In this document: in pieces, positions 13,783 to 25,001 of the stretch
Layout of the letters: every line of letters begins with the position of its first letter
Numbering within the stretch: position 1 is the first letter of the stretch
Origin: Rhyacophila brunnea
Taxonomy: Eukaryota; Arthropoda; Insecta; Trichoptera; Rhyacophilidae
Length of the DNA stretch: 64,000 nucleotides
Assembly (NCBI GenBank): GCA_022495005.1
Contig: JAGYXB010002042.1
Location: 62,001-126,000, forward strand
Direction: 5' to 3'
Position numbers and translations under genes: made by a program
Notes under the pieces: generated by a model
Database searches by the model: none
Told to the model about the DNA's origin: nothing
The model's input: only the letters and a program-made list of their open reading frames with translations

Positions 13783-14636
13783 CAAATGTTATACATATCT
13801 AAAATCATTTAATTATTTAATTCAGAGTGTAAACGTTGACAAACTTTAATATTTGTCCGTTGTATACATACGACAGTTATGTTGATAGGTATATAGAGTC
13901 TATAGATGCTGAAAGGCAAAACCTTAATCCCTCAAACGGATGCCTGTGGAATAGTACAGCTACAAATAAATGGTAACTTTTTAGCACAATCTCTTCAATC
14001 ACCATCGGGGCGATCTTTACCTTATCATCTGCTACCAGGAACAGTTCTGTGGAGCTGCACTCACACTAATCACGGAGGTTCTTAAGCTATGAAATGCGGT
14101 GTCGTCCTCTGCTACGCTTTCGGTCAAACTTTCCCTGCGGCACGATACAATTTATTGTTATTTTTACTGAAAAAAAAATTATACCAAAATTTTTATGCAA
14201 ACCTTATTTAAACACAGATACGGAATAAATATAATAATATAACGTGATGTTTAAACTATTTTTATGTTCAATTTGTAATACACGCGTGTGGCATTCGTAA
14301 TTGTCTTGAATTATGTATATCATGCCATTCATACCATGAAAGTGAAAAAAAATATGAAATGGAGAATGAAATCTTGTATAGAAAAATTCACTGCTGATCA
14401 GTTAATTACCAAATAATTACCACATTTAATTATCATGCTAATAGTATCTAATGGCAACGTGCCAGTCGCATTGTCAGCGCTAAATGAGTTTGACTAATTG
14501 AAATTTGCTTCAACCATAGAAAAATTTACCAGGCGGAAGAAGATTTCCTTCAACACCTTTCATGCAAACTAATTAATTTATCACTGTCTCAATATTTACA
14601 AAATAATCTGGGTTTACCTACGATAAATACGGTTGA

Positions 14637-14693
14637 CGTTGCAATGTCTCATCGAGTGTAATAAATTATTACACTCGATGACATATTGCAACG
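14637..14693. repeat. 57-bp near-perfect palindrome
   Basis: The 28-base arms starting CGTTGCAAT and including TCATCGAGTGTAATAA pair with only two mismatches around a one-base centre. GAATTCGAATTC follows immediately. No target duplication or coding role is visible. Confidence 0.9.
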
Positions 14694-14882
14694 TGCGAAT
14701 TCGAATTCTTTTACGCGAGCCGCACACGGCATTATAATATTGGCAAGATGATTATTTTAATCAGAATAATTATTAATTACCATCGCACCCAAGCTGGCAT
14801 GCAAAGACAACTCAAATTTTGCAAAAATGTCTTACCAAGGGCAAAAATTACCCACCAATTTAATGTGTTTTTATATCGGTTG

Positions 14883-15508
14883 TATTTCTGTATTTCTGGC
14901 ACCCAACTCGAGCAAGTCAGCAGCTACGTCTATCTCGGACAGCAGGTGTCCATAGACGGAAGCATGCACGATGAAATTGCTCGAAGAACAAAGCTGGGAT
15001 AGAGTACTTTCGGACGTCTGAATAGTATCTTCAAGAGTGACCTACCATTATGTCTTAAGCGTAGGGTGTTCAACCAATGCGTGCTACCCGTGCTCACGTA
15101 TGGCTGCGAGACGTGGACCCTCAACACGAAAGATGTCCAAAGGCTAAGAGTCACACAGCGAGGCATGGAGAGGTGCATGTTGGGCATCACGCGAAAGGAC
15201 CGTAAGAGGAACGAATGGGTTAGGAAGCAGACAAGAGTACGCGATGTAATAGACGTTGCCAAACAGCTGAAATGGAGATGGGCGGGGCACATTGCTCGCC
15301 GAAAGGACGGCCGCTGGACAAATGCCGTCATCCAATGGTACCCAAGGGGTACGAAACGGCCACAGGGTCGCCCTAAAAGCCGCTGGATTGACGAACTGGT
15401 AAAGTTCGGCGGAAATACGTGGCAGCGAACGACACAGGACCGAGAGAGTTGGAGAAAGCTCGGGGAGGCCTTCGTCCAGCAGTGGATTGACCCCGGCTGA
15501 TGATGATG
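14883..15508 (+). mobile_element. RTE-like non-LTR retroposon, family A, 5'-truncated copy
   Basis: The copy covers the last ~205 codons of a reverse transcriptase protein: YVYLGQQVSIDGSMH, VLPVLTYGCETWTLN, RCMLGITRKDRKRNEWV, KWRWAGHIARRKDGRW and EAFVQQWIDPG, then a TGA-rich (TGATGA)n tail. One in-frame TAG lies near 15001. It is flanked by a perfect 10-bp duplication ATATCGGTTG at 14873-14882 and 15509-15518. The clade name is inferred from the terminal repeat and protein style. Confidence 0.9.
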
Positions 15509-15518
15509 ATATCGGTTG

Positions 15519-16050
15519 ACCGTTAAAGACAGGAACTGTCCGGCGTTTAGTAATAATTTAATATTATTATCACACGGATTAATTAATTTTGTGTGTAAGT
15601 TGGACCTTTCTGACACAAAGGCGGATGCGTTGTTTTGAACAACACTGGATGAAGTAAGCGAAGTAAAGTAAATCTGAGAGCATTTCACGAGTTTATTCAC
15701 TTTCTCGGACAGTCGGTTTCTGTTGGTGGTTCTTACGCCCTCATCTGGAACGTACGTAATTCGTATTCGCGTTTGTTCACTGTGACGAATCACTGCGAGA
15801 GAATCTTCGGCAAACAGCACTTACTCAACTATATCAATAAACTTTTATTAAATATAATTGTTTATTATCGTCGATTTACGTCACTGAAATATACCCTACT
15901 TTACCACTGCTAATTGCAATAATTCATATTGGAAAGTGAATCAAATGTCAATTAGTAATAAGACAAAACTATAAAAATAATTGACGGGCTGAAGATTGAA
16001 AGGATTCGAGTGCATATAAATTGTCATAAAAGTTAAGTAACGTGCGACTT
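15519..16050. other. Unassigned DNA between two retroposon copies
   Basis: The long - strand open frame running 14930-15820 is an antisense shadow of the retroposon extended by chance. Nothing else is supported. Confidence 0.5.
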
Positions 16051-16062
16051 ATAATTCTATAT

Positions 16063-16416
16063 CATCATCATTATCAGCCGGGGTCAATCCACTGCTGGAT
16101 GAAGGCCTCCCCAAGCTTTCTCCAACTCTCTCGGTCCTGTGTCGTTCGCTGCCACGTATTTCCGCCGAACTTTACCAGTTCGTCAATCCAGCGGCTTTTA
16201 GGGCGACCCTGTGGCCGTTTCGTACCCCTTGGGTACCATTGGATGACGGTATTTGTCCAGCGGCCGTCCTTTCGGCGAGCAATGTGCCCCGCCCATCTCC
16301 ATTTCAGCTGTTTGGCAACGTCTATTACATCGCGTACTCTTGTCTGCTTCCTAACCCATTCGTTTCTCTTACGGTCCTTTCGCGTGATTCCCAACATGCA
16401 CCTCTCCATGCCTCGC
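16063..16416 (-). mobile_element. Family A retroposon, 5'-truncated, inverted
   Basis: This 354-bp copy of the same 3' end reads on the - strand from MERCMLGITRKDRKRNEWV to the WIDPG stop with an intact frame. It is flanked by ATAATTCTATAT on both sides (16051-16062 and 16417-16428). Confidence 0.92.
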
Positions 16417-16540
16417 ATAATTCTATATAACTTTACTATTTTTGACATTATGAAAAATAAGTACCTACTCAAATGGCACATGAATATGCCGACAAAAGTA
16501 TTTTTTTATTGTGGAAATGGAGATAAAAATCCGACTATAA

Positions 16541-17173
16541 CAGGGTTGTAAAACTTTTTACGTACGCGTGCCAAAATAACCCAAATATTATTTTTCAACT
16601 CTTTGACGTGCCGAGCAGTTTTTCATGGAGATAAATTTTTTTTTTATTAATTCTATTAAAATGATAATAATATGATCTATAAAAATTCTAGATACCACTC
16701 AGAGAACATATCAAGCATAAAACTTTATCACTTTTTTCAATTACGACATACACTTCGATCCACCAATTTTGAAACGGTCTGTCAGTAGTACTACCAGGTA
16801 CAAGCTCCTCCAAGTTTTTGTTACTTATTTGTTGCGGCCATTTTTGTCGGTAGAAATGAAATCAGATAAGGCATTATCTTGCTACAGCGGTGTCAAAATC
16901 GGAGATTCGTGGCAAGGCTTCCCCCGCCACCTGGTGAGGTCAATGCGGTAATATTATTATATGTGACGTATAAAGCCTAAGGACCTACCTATGCAATTAT
17001 ATATTTACGTAATGCTTATTCTTGAAGAGTGTTTGCCTGCTACTTTTTATACAATGCGATCTGGCATTCATTATTATTAAGTATATACGTCTTTTTTTCT
17101 GTTCAAACGCGTGCCATGAAAAATCACCTCGCGAGCCACTGGTGGGACGCGTGCCATAGGTTCGCCACCTCTG
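16541..17173. mobile_element. Non-autonomous hAT-type element (633 bp)
   Basis: The termini are CAGGGTTGTAAAACTTTT and, inverted, CAGAGGTGGCGAACCT, with the hAT-like CAG start. A perfect 8-bp duplication GACTATAA flanks it (16533-16540, 17174-17181). Subterminal GCGTGCCA words recur at both ends. No transposase frame is visible. Confidence 0.88.
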
Positions 17174-17534
17174 GACTATAACATTCTTAATAATGTACGC
17201 ATTTTAATTCAATTGTATTATTCCTATAACATGCTTACCTATAATTTCACATACAAAAACTTGTTGTACATTTGAATTATTTTTCACATATAAATATGTA
17301 CTTAACCACCTGTTTAGTGATGTGAAAACTGCTCCCAGTGCATTGGTTTATTTATGTTATTTTTTTTTATAAAGAAATATCAACATCAATGTCCAGATTT
17401 TTCAAAAGTCTAATAGTTAGCTTAAGATTAGGATAATATTTAAGACCTTTATTCAGGGTTTTTTTTAAAAAAGAAAAGTTCCGGAACTTAATTCACTTAC
17501 ATCATATATGTGAATAAAAGTATATTGTGATATC

Positions 17535-17826
17535 CATGGTCCCCACATCCCGAAGCGGGCCCCTACCTATCACTAAAGTTAGAAGTAGTGTGGCGCTCTT
17601 TAGTAGCGTTTTCCAAATGGTGTTCGAGGTAAAATTAAAGGTATTCAGTGCATCAACAAACATCAAACAAAAAATGCAATTGCACAATAAAATATTTTTA
17701 AATGTTAATAAGTCTGAAGGATATTTTTTTTACGATTAGAGCAAATTTATGATGTGCGTTTATCTCACTTATCTGGTCAATCCCCCAGGCTAGAGCCCTG
17801 TCACTCCCCACTTTGTCGGGGCCATG
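17535..17826. mobile_element. CATGG-terminus DNA element, copy 1 (292 bp)
   Basis: The termini are CATGGTCCCCACATCC and, inverted, CATGGCCCCGACAAAG. The 8-bp duplication GTGATATC / GTGATTTC has one mismatch. The interior is homologous to the copy at 27934 (CGAAGCGGGCCC, GCAAATTTATGATGTGCGTT, TATCTCACTTATCTGGTCAA). The 8-bp target fits the hAT or P superfamilies. Confidence 0.85.
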
Positions 17827-18473
17827 GTGATTTCCAAAGTTCAGTCCAATTCTGAGTAACCACCAATCAACATTTTGAAGAATCGAAAAGTGTCAAAGAT
17901 GGTCCAACGAGTTTGATGAACAAAAGTGCCGAAATTCTTTTGGTCTTCAACGAAGCTCTTATTGGGGTAATAATTAGATTCATTTGCAAAAATTCGCGTT
18001 CACATTCACTTGAAGAAATGGTAATAGAAAAAAAAAGAAGAAAAAATTGAAAAAAGAATGTGTTACAGAACTTTGACAAGTGACGGGTATTTTTATCACT
18101 GAGTGATTCCAAGATTATGTATAGTGGTATTTTTGACTCATTTTGATTTGATTTCCATATTTGTACAATGTTTACCGTACTAATGTCTCTTAATTAACAT
18201 AGACACAATATATAATAATTATTCCACATAATTAAATAATTGTGTAAAATCGTCAAATTATATATTGTGTATTACATATTTTAATTAATACGATGCATTT
18301 CCACGAAGAATTGACAGTTAGCACTGTTAACGTGTTTAACGTATATAATAAATGTTCGTTGAATTACCAGTTAAATCCATTAAATAACCACTATGTACTA
18401 TATCGGAATTTAATACCTATGTTATTAATTCCATTGGAACCAATTTACTTAGAATCAATAATGTTTAAAAATC

Positions 18474-18866
18474 GATCCAGCGGCCTAGGTCTACCTTGCG
18501 GACGTTTTGTACTTCTTGGATACCACTAGATGACTAGATTTGTCCAACGATTGTGTCTTCTTCGAGCTATGTGTCCAGCCCATCTCCATTTAAGGCTTTT
18601 AATAAACTCTATTACATCGCAAACCCTTGTCTGCTTCATTATCCACTTATTCCTCTTCTTGTCCTTTCGCGTTATGCCCAGCATGCACCTCTCCATACCA
18701 CGTTGTGCTACTCTAAGTTTCTGGATCTTTTTTTTACCGATCGATGGATCGATGAAACGATAAAGTTCTGCGGAAGTACGTGGCAATGCAATGCACAGGA
18801 CCGAAAGAAGTGGAAGCAGCTTGAAGAGGCCTTCATCCAGCAGTGGATAGATTCAGGCTGATGATG
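18474..18866. mobile_element. Family A-related retroposon with 5' inversion
   Basis: Two parts of one element are joined head to head. Positions 18474-18730 read on the - strand (QKLRVAQRGMERCMLGITRK to the RPRPLDR region). Positions 18738-18866 read on the + strand (RWIDETIKFCGSTW to QQWIDSG and the TGATGATG tail). The whole is bracketed by a 13-bp duplication ATGTTTAAAAATC (18461-18473 and 18867-18879). This is the signature of twin priming during retrotransposition. Confidence 0.9.
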
Positions 18867-19024
18867 ATGTTTAAAAATCTATAAAAAATTAACGTAGCTT
18901 TAACATTCCGGTTGACAATTATTATGTGTAGACTATAACGCGTACTGTTTGATGGTTCTCGGAATGGAGAACACTTAGGTATTAATAGAATTGGTCCAAT
19001 CGCTTATGCACAATACGGTGAATA

Positions 19025-19390
19025 TCATCGGATTGGGTTAGTTTTGTTTTGTTTTTAGTCTTCCAAGACTTCCTGATTCTCATCAGTCAACTGTCGTGTT
19101 CCCATGTCGTAGTTTCGCCATACACATCCTGTTGATGGTATTTAGCGAACTTCCAAAACACCGAAATCCGGTTGGCTTGAAGAAAGTTTGAAACATTATT
19201 GAGAATGTCGCCGCACCAATTCAAACGTCGCAAAGATATGTCGAAAAGCTCCCGTACCTCGTCGCGTTAGTTTATTCTTCAAGCTCAGCATAGGGTTACA
19301 CTAAATCTTCGTACGGTGCCATGATACTGACTATAGTAAAGTAGCATCATTCTGTTTAAACGGCATTTGGATCTGGTTTATTAATTGCCG
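19025..19390 (-). mobile_element. Degraded family C fragment
   Basis: It parallels the copy at 13032-13450 (gatggtatttagcgaacttc, cgaaatccggttggcttgaa, tcaagctcagcata, cggtgccatgat) with many changes. It abuts a different retroposon at about 19395. Confidence 0.65.
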
Positions 19391-19394
19391 GATA

Positions 19395-19912
19395 TTCACT
19401 TCTATCTTCTTGGTCGCACACTCATGGCTGAGGATCGTGACCACATTTTAATTTCGTCATCCTTTGAGCGACCAAGACTTTCCATCCTTCTCGGTCTTCC
19501 GCTTCTCTCAGAGCAGAATGGATAGTGCCCCCCAGTCAGCTCTTTCACTTGGTCGCTCCAGCGCTCAGACGCTCTTCTTCTGCTTCGCCTTCCATGGAGA
19601 CCACCCAAAACCACCAGTCTCTCCAGGTTGTCCGGTCTGCGCCTAACAATATGTCCAAAAAACTGCAGAATTCGTCTCCGACATATTGTCGAGAGCCGTT
19701 CCTTTATTTGCAGTCTCTGGATAATCGAATGGTTTGTCCTGTGCGTGGGCGTTCATGTCGCCTTGGACAACGGTGATCTCTCTTTTGGGTATTTCTTGGA
19801 TTGTGATTCTTAGCTCCTTGAAAAATTCTTCGCTATCCTCGTCCGTTGATAGATATTCACTATCAGGATAGTAAAACAAACCAGTATAACCATCATCCCG
19901 AACTAAGGACAT
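19395..19912 (-). mobile_element. Retroposon remnant: endonuclease piece joined to C-terminal tail
   Basis: The - strand begins with an AP-endonuclease-like segment (FYYPDSEYLSTDEDSEEFFK, then ITVVQGDMNAHAQDK, where a QGDFNA motif is typical). Near 19650 it passes directly into a frameshifted C-terminal tail (WWFWVVSMEGEAEEE, REAEDREGWKVLV). The reverse transcriptase core is absent, so this copy has a large internal deletion. Confidence 0.75.
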
Positions 19913-20693
19913 AATATAGTCGAATCTCTACTACGTACAAACAATTGATAGATAGATTTATATTATATATTAATATATTTAGATATCTATGAAACATTGA
20001 TATACATTATTTTCTTAATTTGTTTATAAATAATTGCCTTAGTTCCGCCACTGTCTCTTGTGCCCCTTGCTTGATAAATTGAACATCCTGGTACCTACGC
20101 TGTGCCTTAGAAAGCGAAACGTTCAACGCAAAGTAATTTAAATAAAACTGGACAAGTCAGTTGGCTAACCAGAGATGATGAATAACCAACCAACAATAAT
20201 CCATATTGACAAGACAAGCCAGTCCATCTTAGCTGGAAGTCGACGTTTTGAGCTCGCTTTGTGATTAAACGCATTAATTTAACTTTTATGGTACCTACCT
20301 AATACTTGATTCAAATTTGAGATAGTGGGTACCTACCTGTTAATTACAAGACTATTCATATTTTTAATTATATTTAGTAAATTCGACAACAATCGATATC
20401 TGTTTCGGTTGTAACACTACTGTCAATAAGGGAACTGTACCGATTACTGCATATCTGTGTTGTTAACAAATGAATGAAACTAGTACATAGGTAATTATTA
20501 AAATTGTATCTTTATATGCATATTATTAATTTATTTTTTTATTAATCAAAACAAGATTAGATTAAAAAAAATATTTATTATTATTTGTGGAAAAGGCTGA
20601 AAATAAAAATATATTACAATAGGTAATTTTATTACAAACAGTAGATTGTTTACTAGAAGTACTTTTGTGTAAAGTGTCCATTATTTCAAAAGA

Positions 20694-21089
20694 GACGTGG
20701 ACCCTCAACACGAAAGATGTCCAAAGGCTAAGAGTCACACAGCGAGGCATGGAGAGGTGCATGTTGGGCATCACGCGAAAAAACTGTAAGAGAAACGAAT
20801 GGGTTAGGAAGCAGACAAGAGTACGCGATGTAATAGACGTTGCCAAACAGCTGAAATGAAGATGGGCGGGGCACATTGCTCGCCAAAAGGACGGCCGCTG
20901 GACAAATGCCGTCATCCAATGGTACCCAAGGGGTACGAAACGGCCACAGGGTCGCCTTAAAAGCCGCTGGATTGACGAACTGGTAAAGTTCGGCGGAAAT
21001 ACGTGGCAGCGAACGACACAGGACCGAGAGAGTTGGAGAAAACTTGAAGATGCCTTCATCCAACAGTGGATTGACCCCGGCTGATGATG
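20694..21089 (+). mobile_element. Family A retroposon, 5'-truncated
   Basis: The 3' 396 bp starts at the ETWTLN region and ends in ggctgatgatg. One TGG has become TGA near 20858. It is flanked by an 11-bp duplication ATTTCAAAAGA (20683-20693, 21090-21100). Confidence 0.92.
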
Positions 21090-21370
21090 ATTTCAAAAGA
21101 AAATTATTTGATACTACCTCCTTATGTTAGTGATAATCTTACTCTTGTAAATAATCCCAATTAATGGCCTCCGACCAGCAGTGACGTCTAGTGTGGGTGG
21201 ACAGGTGATGCGTTGCATAAGGGCGACAAATGAAGGCACTGCAGTTTTCCATAAAGCAGACGATGACGTCGCTTCATTAGAAAGAATCGATATCTCGGTT
21301 TAAAAAATCCCGACAAAATCATATAACTATTGTTGCATTGTAATAATCATTCAGAGACATACTAATTGGT

Positions 21371-21570
21371 GTGGCGGTATATGGCACTGGAAATGTTTTT
21401 ACATTTCGCGACTGGAGAACTACAAGGTTCTAAGTGTTTCTAAAGTAACAATGCGGCAGCTTAGAATACTACTTCATTGTTGGGTTTGTTTTCTCAAGGA
21501 CGAATACTTAGAACCTTGTAGTATTAGGCTCGCGATTTGTTCAGACCTCAGAGCCACATACCTCCACGTA
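21371..21570. mobile_element. Foldback MITE-like element (~200 bp)
   Basis: The arms pair over about 75 bp with gaps: outer GGCGGTATATGGCACTG against GGAGGTATGTGGCTCTG, then CGCGA, then a perfect 17-base ACTACAAGGTTCTAAGT. The central loop is about 65 bp. No clear target duplication was found. Confidence 0.72.
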
Positions 21571-21707
21571 CCTACTACCTACACTACCACAATTTGCGAT
21601 TAGGTTTCGTGGATATGTTTTAATTTTCGATAAATGGTGTGCATGTCAATTTAAGATTTTTTGTGTATTTGTCGGCTTAAGATTACCTACCGAAAAAACG
21701 TAATATA

Positions 21708-22719
21708 ATATCGTCGTCGCGCTTGCAAAATCCGCTATGTAATAAAACACAACTTTTCAGGAGAAGGAAAAAACTGATTTACTCAACAACGCCTCACGTT
21801 TTTTACAAAGCAAATAAACTGAAAATTAGATAATTACTTCGGATTCAGTATAAATGATATTTTATAATACAATATTTAACACTTCAGTCGTAATATTTTT
21901 TTTGTGGGTAAAAGGCACATAGCTTGTTTTATTTGGGTCTTTAAATCCGTTTTGTGGTTGAGGCAGCACATAGCGTATTTAAATTAACGCGTATTTTAGA
22001 CATAGCGGATTTTGCCCCGGGTAAAAAATGATAATTGCATAATTTAATGATATTAATTCTATGCGTAAAACATCTTTAACCAAAAATCTGTCTGTCTGTA
22101 TCGAATAAACTTTTTTCTTCCCAGCCAAAATTTGACATATAAATAAGTAATAATTATCGAGTGAAGGGGAAATAAAAATATCCAGAGTACGATGGATAAA
22201 TAATTAAAATTTTTTATTATAGCACATCAAGAAAGTTACATTAGATTATAATAAACAGTTGTATCACCTATCTACTTACTGGGCTTTTAAAATTAATACT
22301 CTTCCTTAAGTAAACACAAATGATTGTGCAATGTAATGTAATTTTACACTTTTTTATTGTTTAAATATTATTTGTCGACAAACGTAAATAATCCGCTATG
22401 TGCACTAGCGCTGGTAATAAAAGGCGCATTCTGAAGTAAAGGTCAGTGCAAACTCCGCCATGTGTCATTAACAGGCGCAATTAATAGTAACTTTTTTTAC
22501 TTTACTATGCGATATGTGACCGGAATATTCATAGCGTATTTTGCAAGCCATTTTTAAGTGAAAATACATAGCTTATTTTGCAATTTTTCTAAACTAGCGT
22601 TGATATTAGAAAACGGGTTGTACAGGTCCGTCCGGCGCGTCTCGTTCTATCACATAGCGTAAAAATGTAAAAAACACCAAAAAAATGTTTGTCGGATTTT
22701 GCAGGCGCAACGACGATAT
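21708..22719. mobile_element. 1-kb inverted-repeat element with repeated CATAGCGNATTTTGC motifs
   Basis: The left end ATATCGTCGTCGCGCTTGCA and the right end inverted, ATATCGTCGTTGCGCCTGCA, continue into AAAATCCG. Inside, about a dozen degenerate copies of ACATAGCGNATTTTGC occur in both orientations (near 21728, 21918, 21965, 22000, 22390, 22450, 22503, 22530, 22565, 22652, 22693). No frame of useful length is open. It is a non-autonomous DNA transposon with many probable transposase-binding sites, family unknown to me. Confidence 0.8.
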
Positions 22720-23576
22720 GTAAGTAGGTAGACAAACTAAAAATAAAAGGGCAAGTTTACTTAAGGGCGATACTTTGCCTAGGGACGACGTCAATACCAA
22801 CCATTTGGAATAATGAAAGTGTATAAATTTGAAAGTGCGTAGGTAACTAAAAGTTTTGTAACGCCAAAAATCAAAATAATATTACAGAAACTGAGAGAAT
22901 GATTAAAAGTATTATCATTTTAAAACAATTGTTTTCGTTTTTGAAATTGAATATGAATATTAATTAAAATGAGATATAACGGTGTATTTAAAGCCATAAG
23001 TACTAAGATTATATTAATGTCAGTCGTGGTTATTTAGCTACGTTTCATATTGGCATTCAAATTTCACAAATAGTACAGGTACAATTTATAGCTTGAGATT
23101 TCTCGACTTTTTTCATGTTGAGAATTCTCGAAATCAAAAATATTTGTGTTAGGAACCAATCTTGAATTCTCGAGAATTTGACATTATTAGGTATCAAATT
23201 ATGTCTCGCTGATTTTTTTTTCATTTTTGGGTTTTTCGTTTTTTTTCCATTCCAGAAATTTCATACTGAATCAATGTCAATATCTCGGCATTCGAGAGTT
23301 TTTTTTATTTTTCCTATGTCAAAAAAAAATCAATTTCGAATCAAATCAAGTCAAGTCCAATGATGCCATACGACGAAACATTATTAAATAAAACCAATTA
23401 AAATTTAAACCAACCATCAAATTCGGGCTTGTAGAATTTTGAAAAGTCATTGGCGATGAAGTGCAGCCATGTTGGGAAATTTGCGTGATGATTTTTAGCT
23501 AACTTAATCGGTTACTTTTTGCTTAATTTTCATACGACCTTTATTGAAGAAGGTTATAAGACGCCCGTCCCAAGGT
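22720..23576. other. Unassigned AT-rich DNA
   Basis: No gene or repeat with a recognisable end was seen. AATTCTCGA/TCGAGAATT words recur near 23120 and 23165. Confidence 0.5.
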
Positions 23577-23690
23577 ACTCTGTACCAACGAAATAACGAG
23601 ATTCGTCGGATTTAGGTGGCAGCGAATAACAAAGAATCGATAAGAGTAAACATAACTTGAGGCCTTAATCCAGTAGTGTATTGAAACACG
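23577..23690 (+). mobile_element. Degraded family A 3' end
   Basis: A heavily mutated match to the family A end: GGCAGCGAATAACAAAGAAT, GAGGCCTTAATCCAGTAGTG and TATTGAAACACGCT correspond to the WQRTTQD-EAFVQQWIDPG coding stretch. The frame is destroyed. Confidence 0.6.
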
Positions 23691-23972
23691 CTAAATTAGA
23701 CATACTGCATATTATATTCGTAAACGAGAAAGGGATTGAATCAAATTGTCGTCTGAGAATTAAACAAGTTACACAAGTTCATATACATGTGTTTGGCACA
23801 CCTAAAATATAATGATTTTGAACATCTTTCCCTTTTCGTTTCGCATGTATTTTCTTATTTTATTTTTTTTAATTTAAAATGTTACCTACCTATTGTTGTA
23901 AATTTAAGTTAAGTTATCGGTCGATTTTGGAATAGAAATAATTCACATTGCTACACAAATATTATTCTATAT

Positions 23973-24505
23973 CATCATCATCAGCCGGGGTCAATCCATT
24001 GCTGGATGAAGGCCTCCCCAAGCTTTCTCCAACTCTCTCGGTCCTGTGTCGTTCGCTGCCACGTATTTCCGCCGAACTTTACCAGTTCGTCAATCCAGCG
24101 GCTTTAGGGCGACCCTGTGGCCGTTTCGTACCCCTTGGGTACCATTGGATGACGGCATTTGTCCAGCGGCCGTCCTTTCGGCGAGCAATGTGCCCTGCCC
24201 ATCTCCATTTCAGCTGTTTGGCAACGTCTATTTCATCGTGTACTCCTGTCTGCTTCCTAACCCATTCGTTTCTCTTACGGTCCTTTCGCGTGATGCCCAA
24301 CATACACCTCTCCATGCCTCGCTGTGCGACTCTTAGCCTTTGGACATCTCTCGTGTTGAAGGTCCACGTCTCGCAGCCATACGTGAGCACGGGTAGTACA
24401 CATTGGTTGAACACCCTACGCTTAAGACATAATGGTAGGTCACTCTTGAAGATACTATTCAGACGTCCGAAAGCACTCCATCCCAGCGTTGTAATATGCA
24501 GTTGC
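23973..24505 (-). mobile_element. Family A retroposon, 5'-truncated, inverted
   Basis: The - strand copy starts in FGRLNSIFKSDLPLCLKRRV and ends in the TGATGATGA tail. A one-base deletion near 24105 shifts the frame after GRPK. It is flanked by the 9-bp duplication ATTCTATAT (23964-23972, 24506-24514), the same target word used by the copy at 16063. Confidence 0.9.
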
Positions 24506-25001
24506 ATTCTATATAATTGGAATAAATAACGACAAAAATGACGTGGGTCAAAGATAGATCAAAAGGTAAAATGTAACCCGAATTAACTATAGCAAGACTA
24601 CAGAGTCTCACTAATAAATCACTATCGCCGTATAAGTCTAGTTTCCTACGGTAAATATTATATTAACTACGTAGACAACATATTTAATTTTATATGGCTG
24701 GGAGAAATTTTAACGTTTCAATTTAATGGTGTGAGTAAGTAGCATTCCATGTGGAAGCCTTATTAAATAACTCGGTGTAGTGCAACCGTAATATGATAAA
24801 ATATGGTTTGTTAAAATCAATACATACTGGTACTGACAATGAAATATTTTAAGTAAGACCCTTGTCACATTGTGGTACTAATAATGTTAGAAATTACATA
24901 CTAGAACTCGAGTACCTATACGCTTTATAACTTTGCACTTTTTTGCACTTTTTACTACACTGATACGTCTCTTTGCCTGATTACCTCGCATACAATTAGA
25001 T

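Noticed and set aside
14930..15820. 296-codon open frame on the - strand
   Set aside because: It is the antisense of the family A retroposon plus adjacent DNA. Similar antisense frames recur over every copy, and the sense frame carries the reverse transcriptase motifs.
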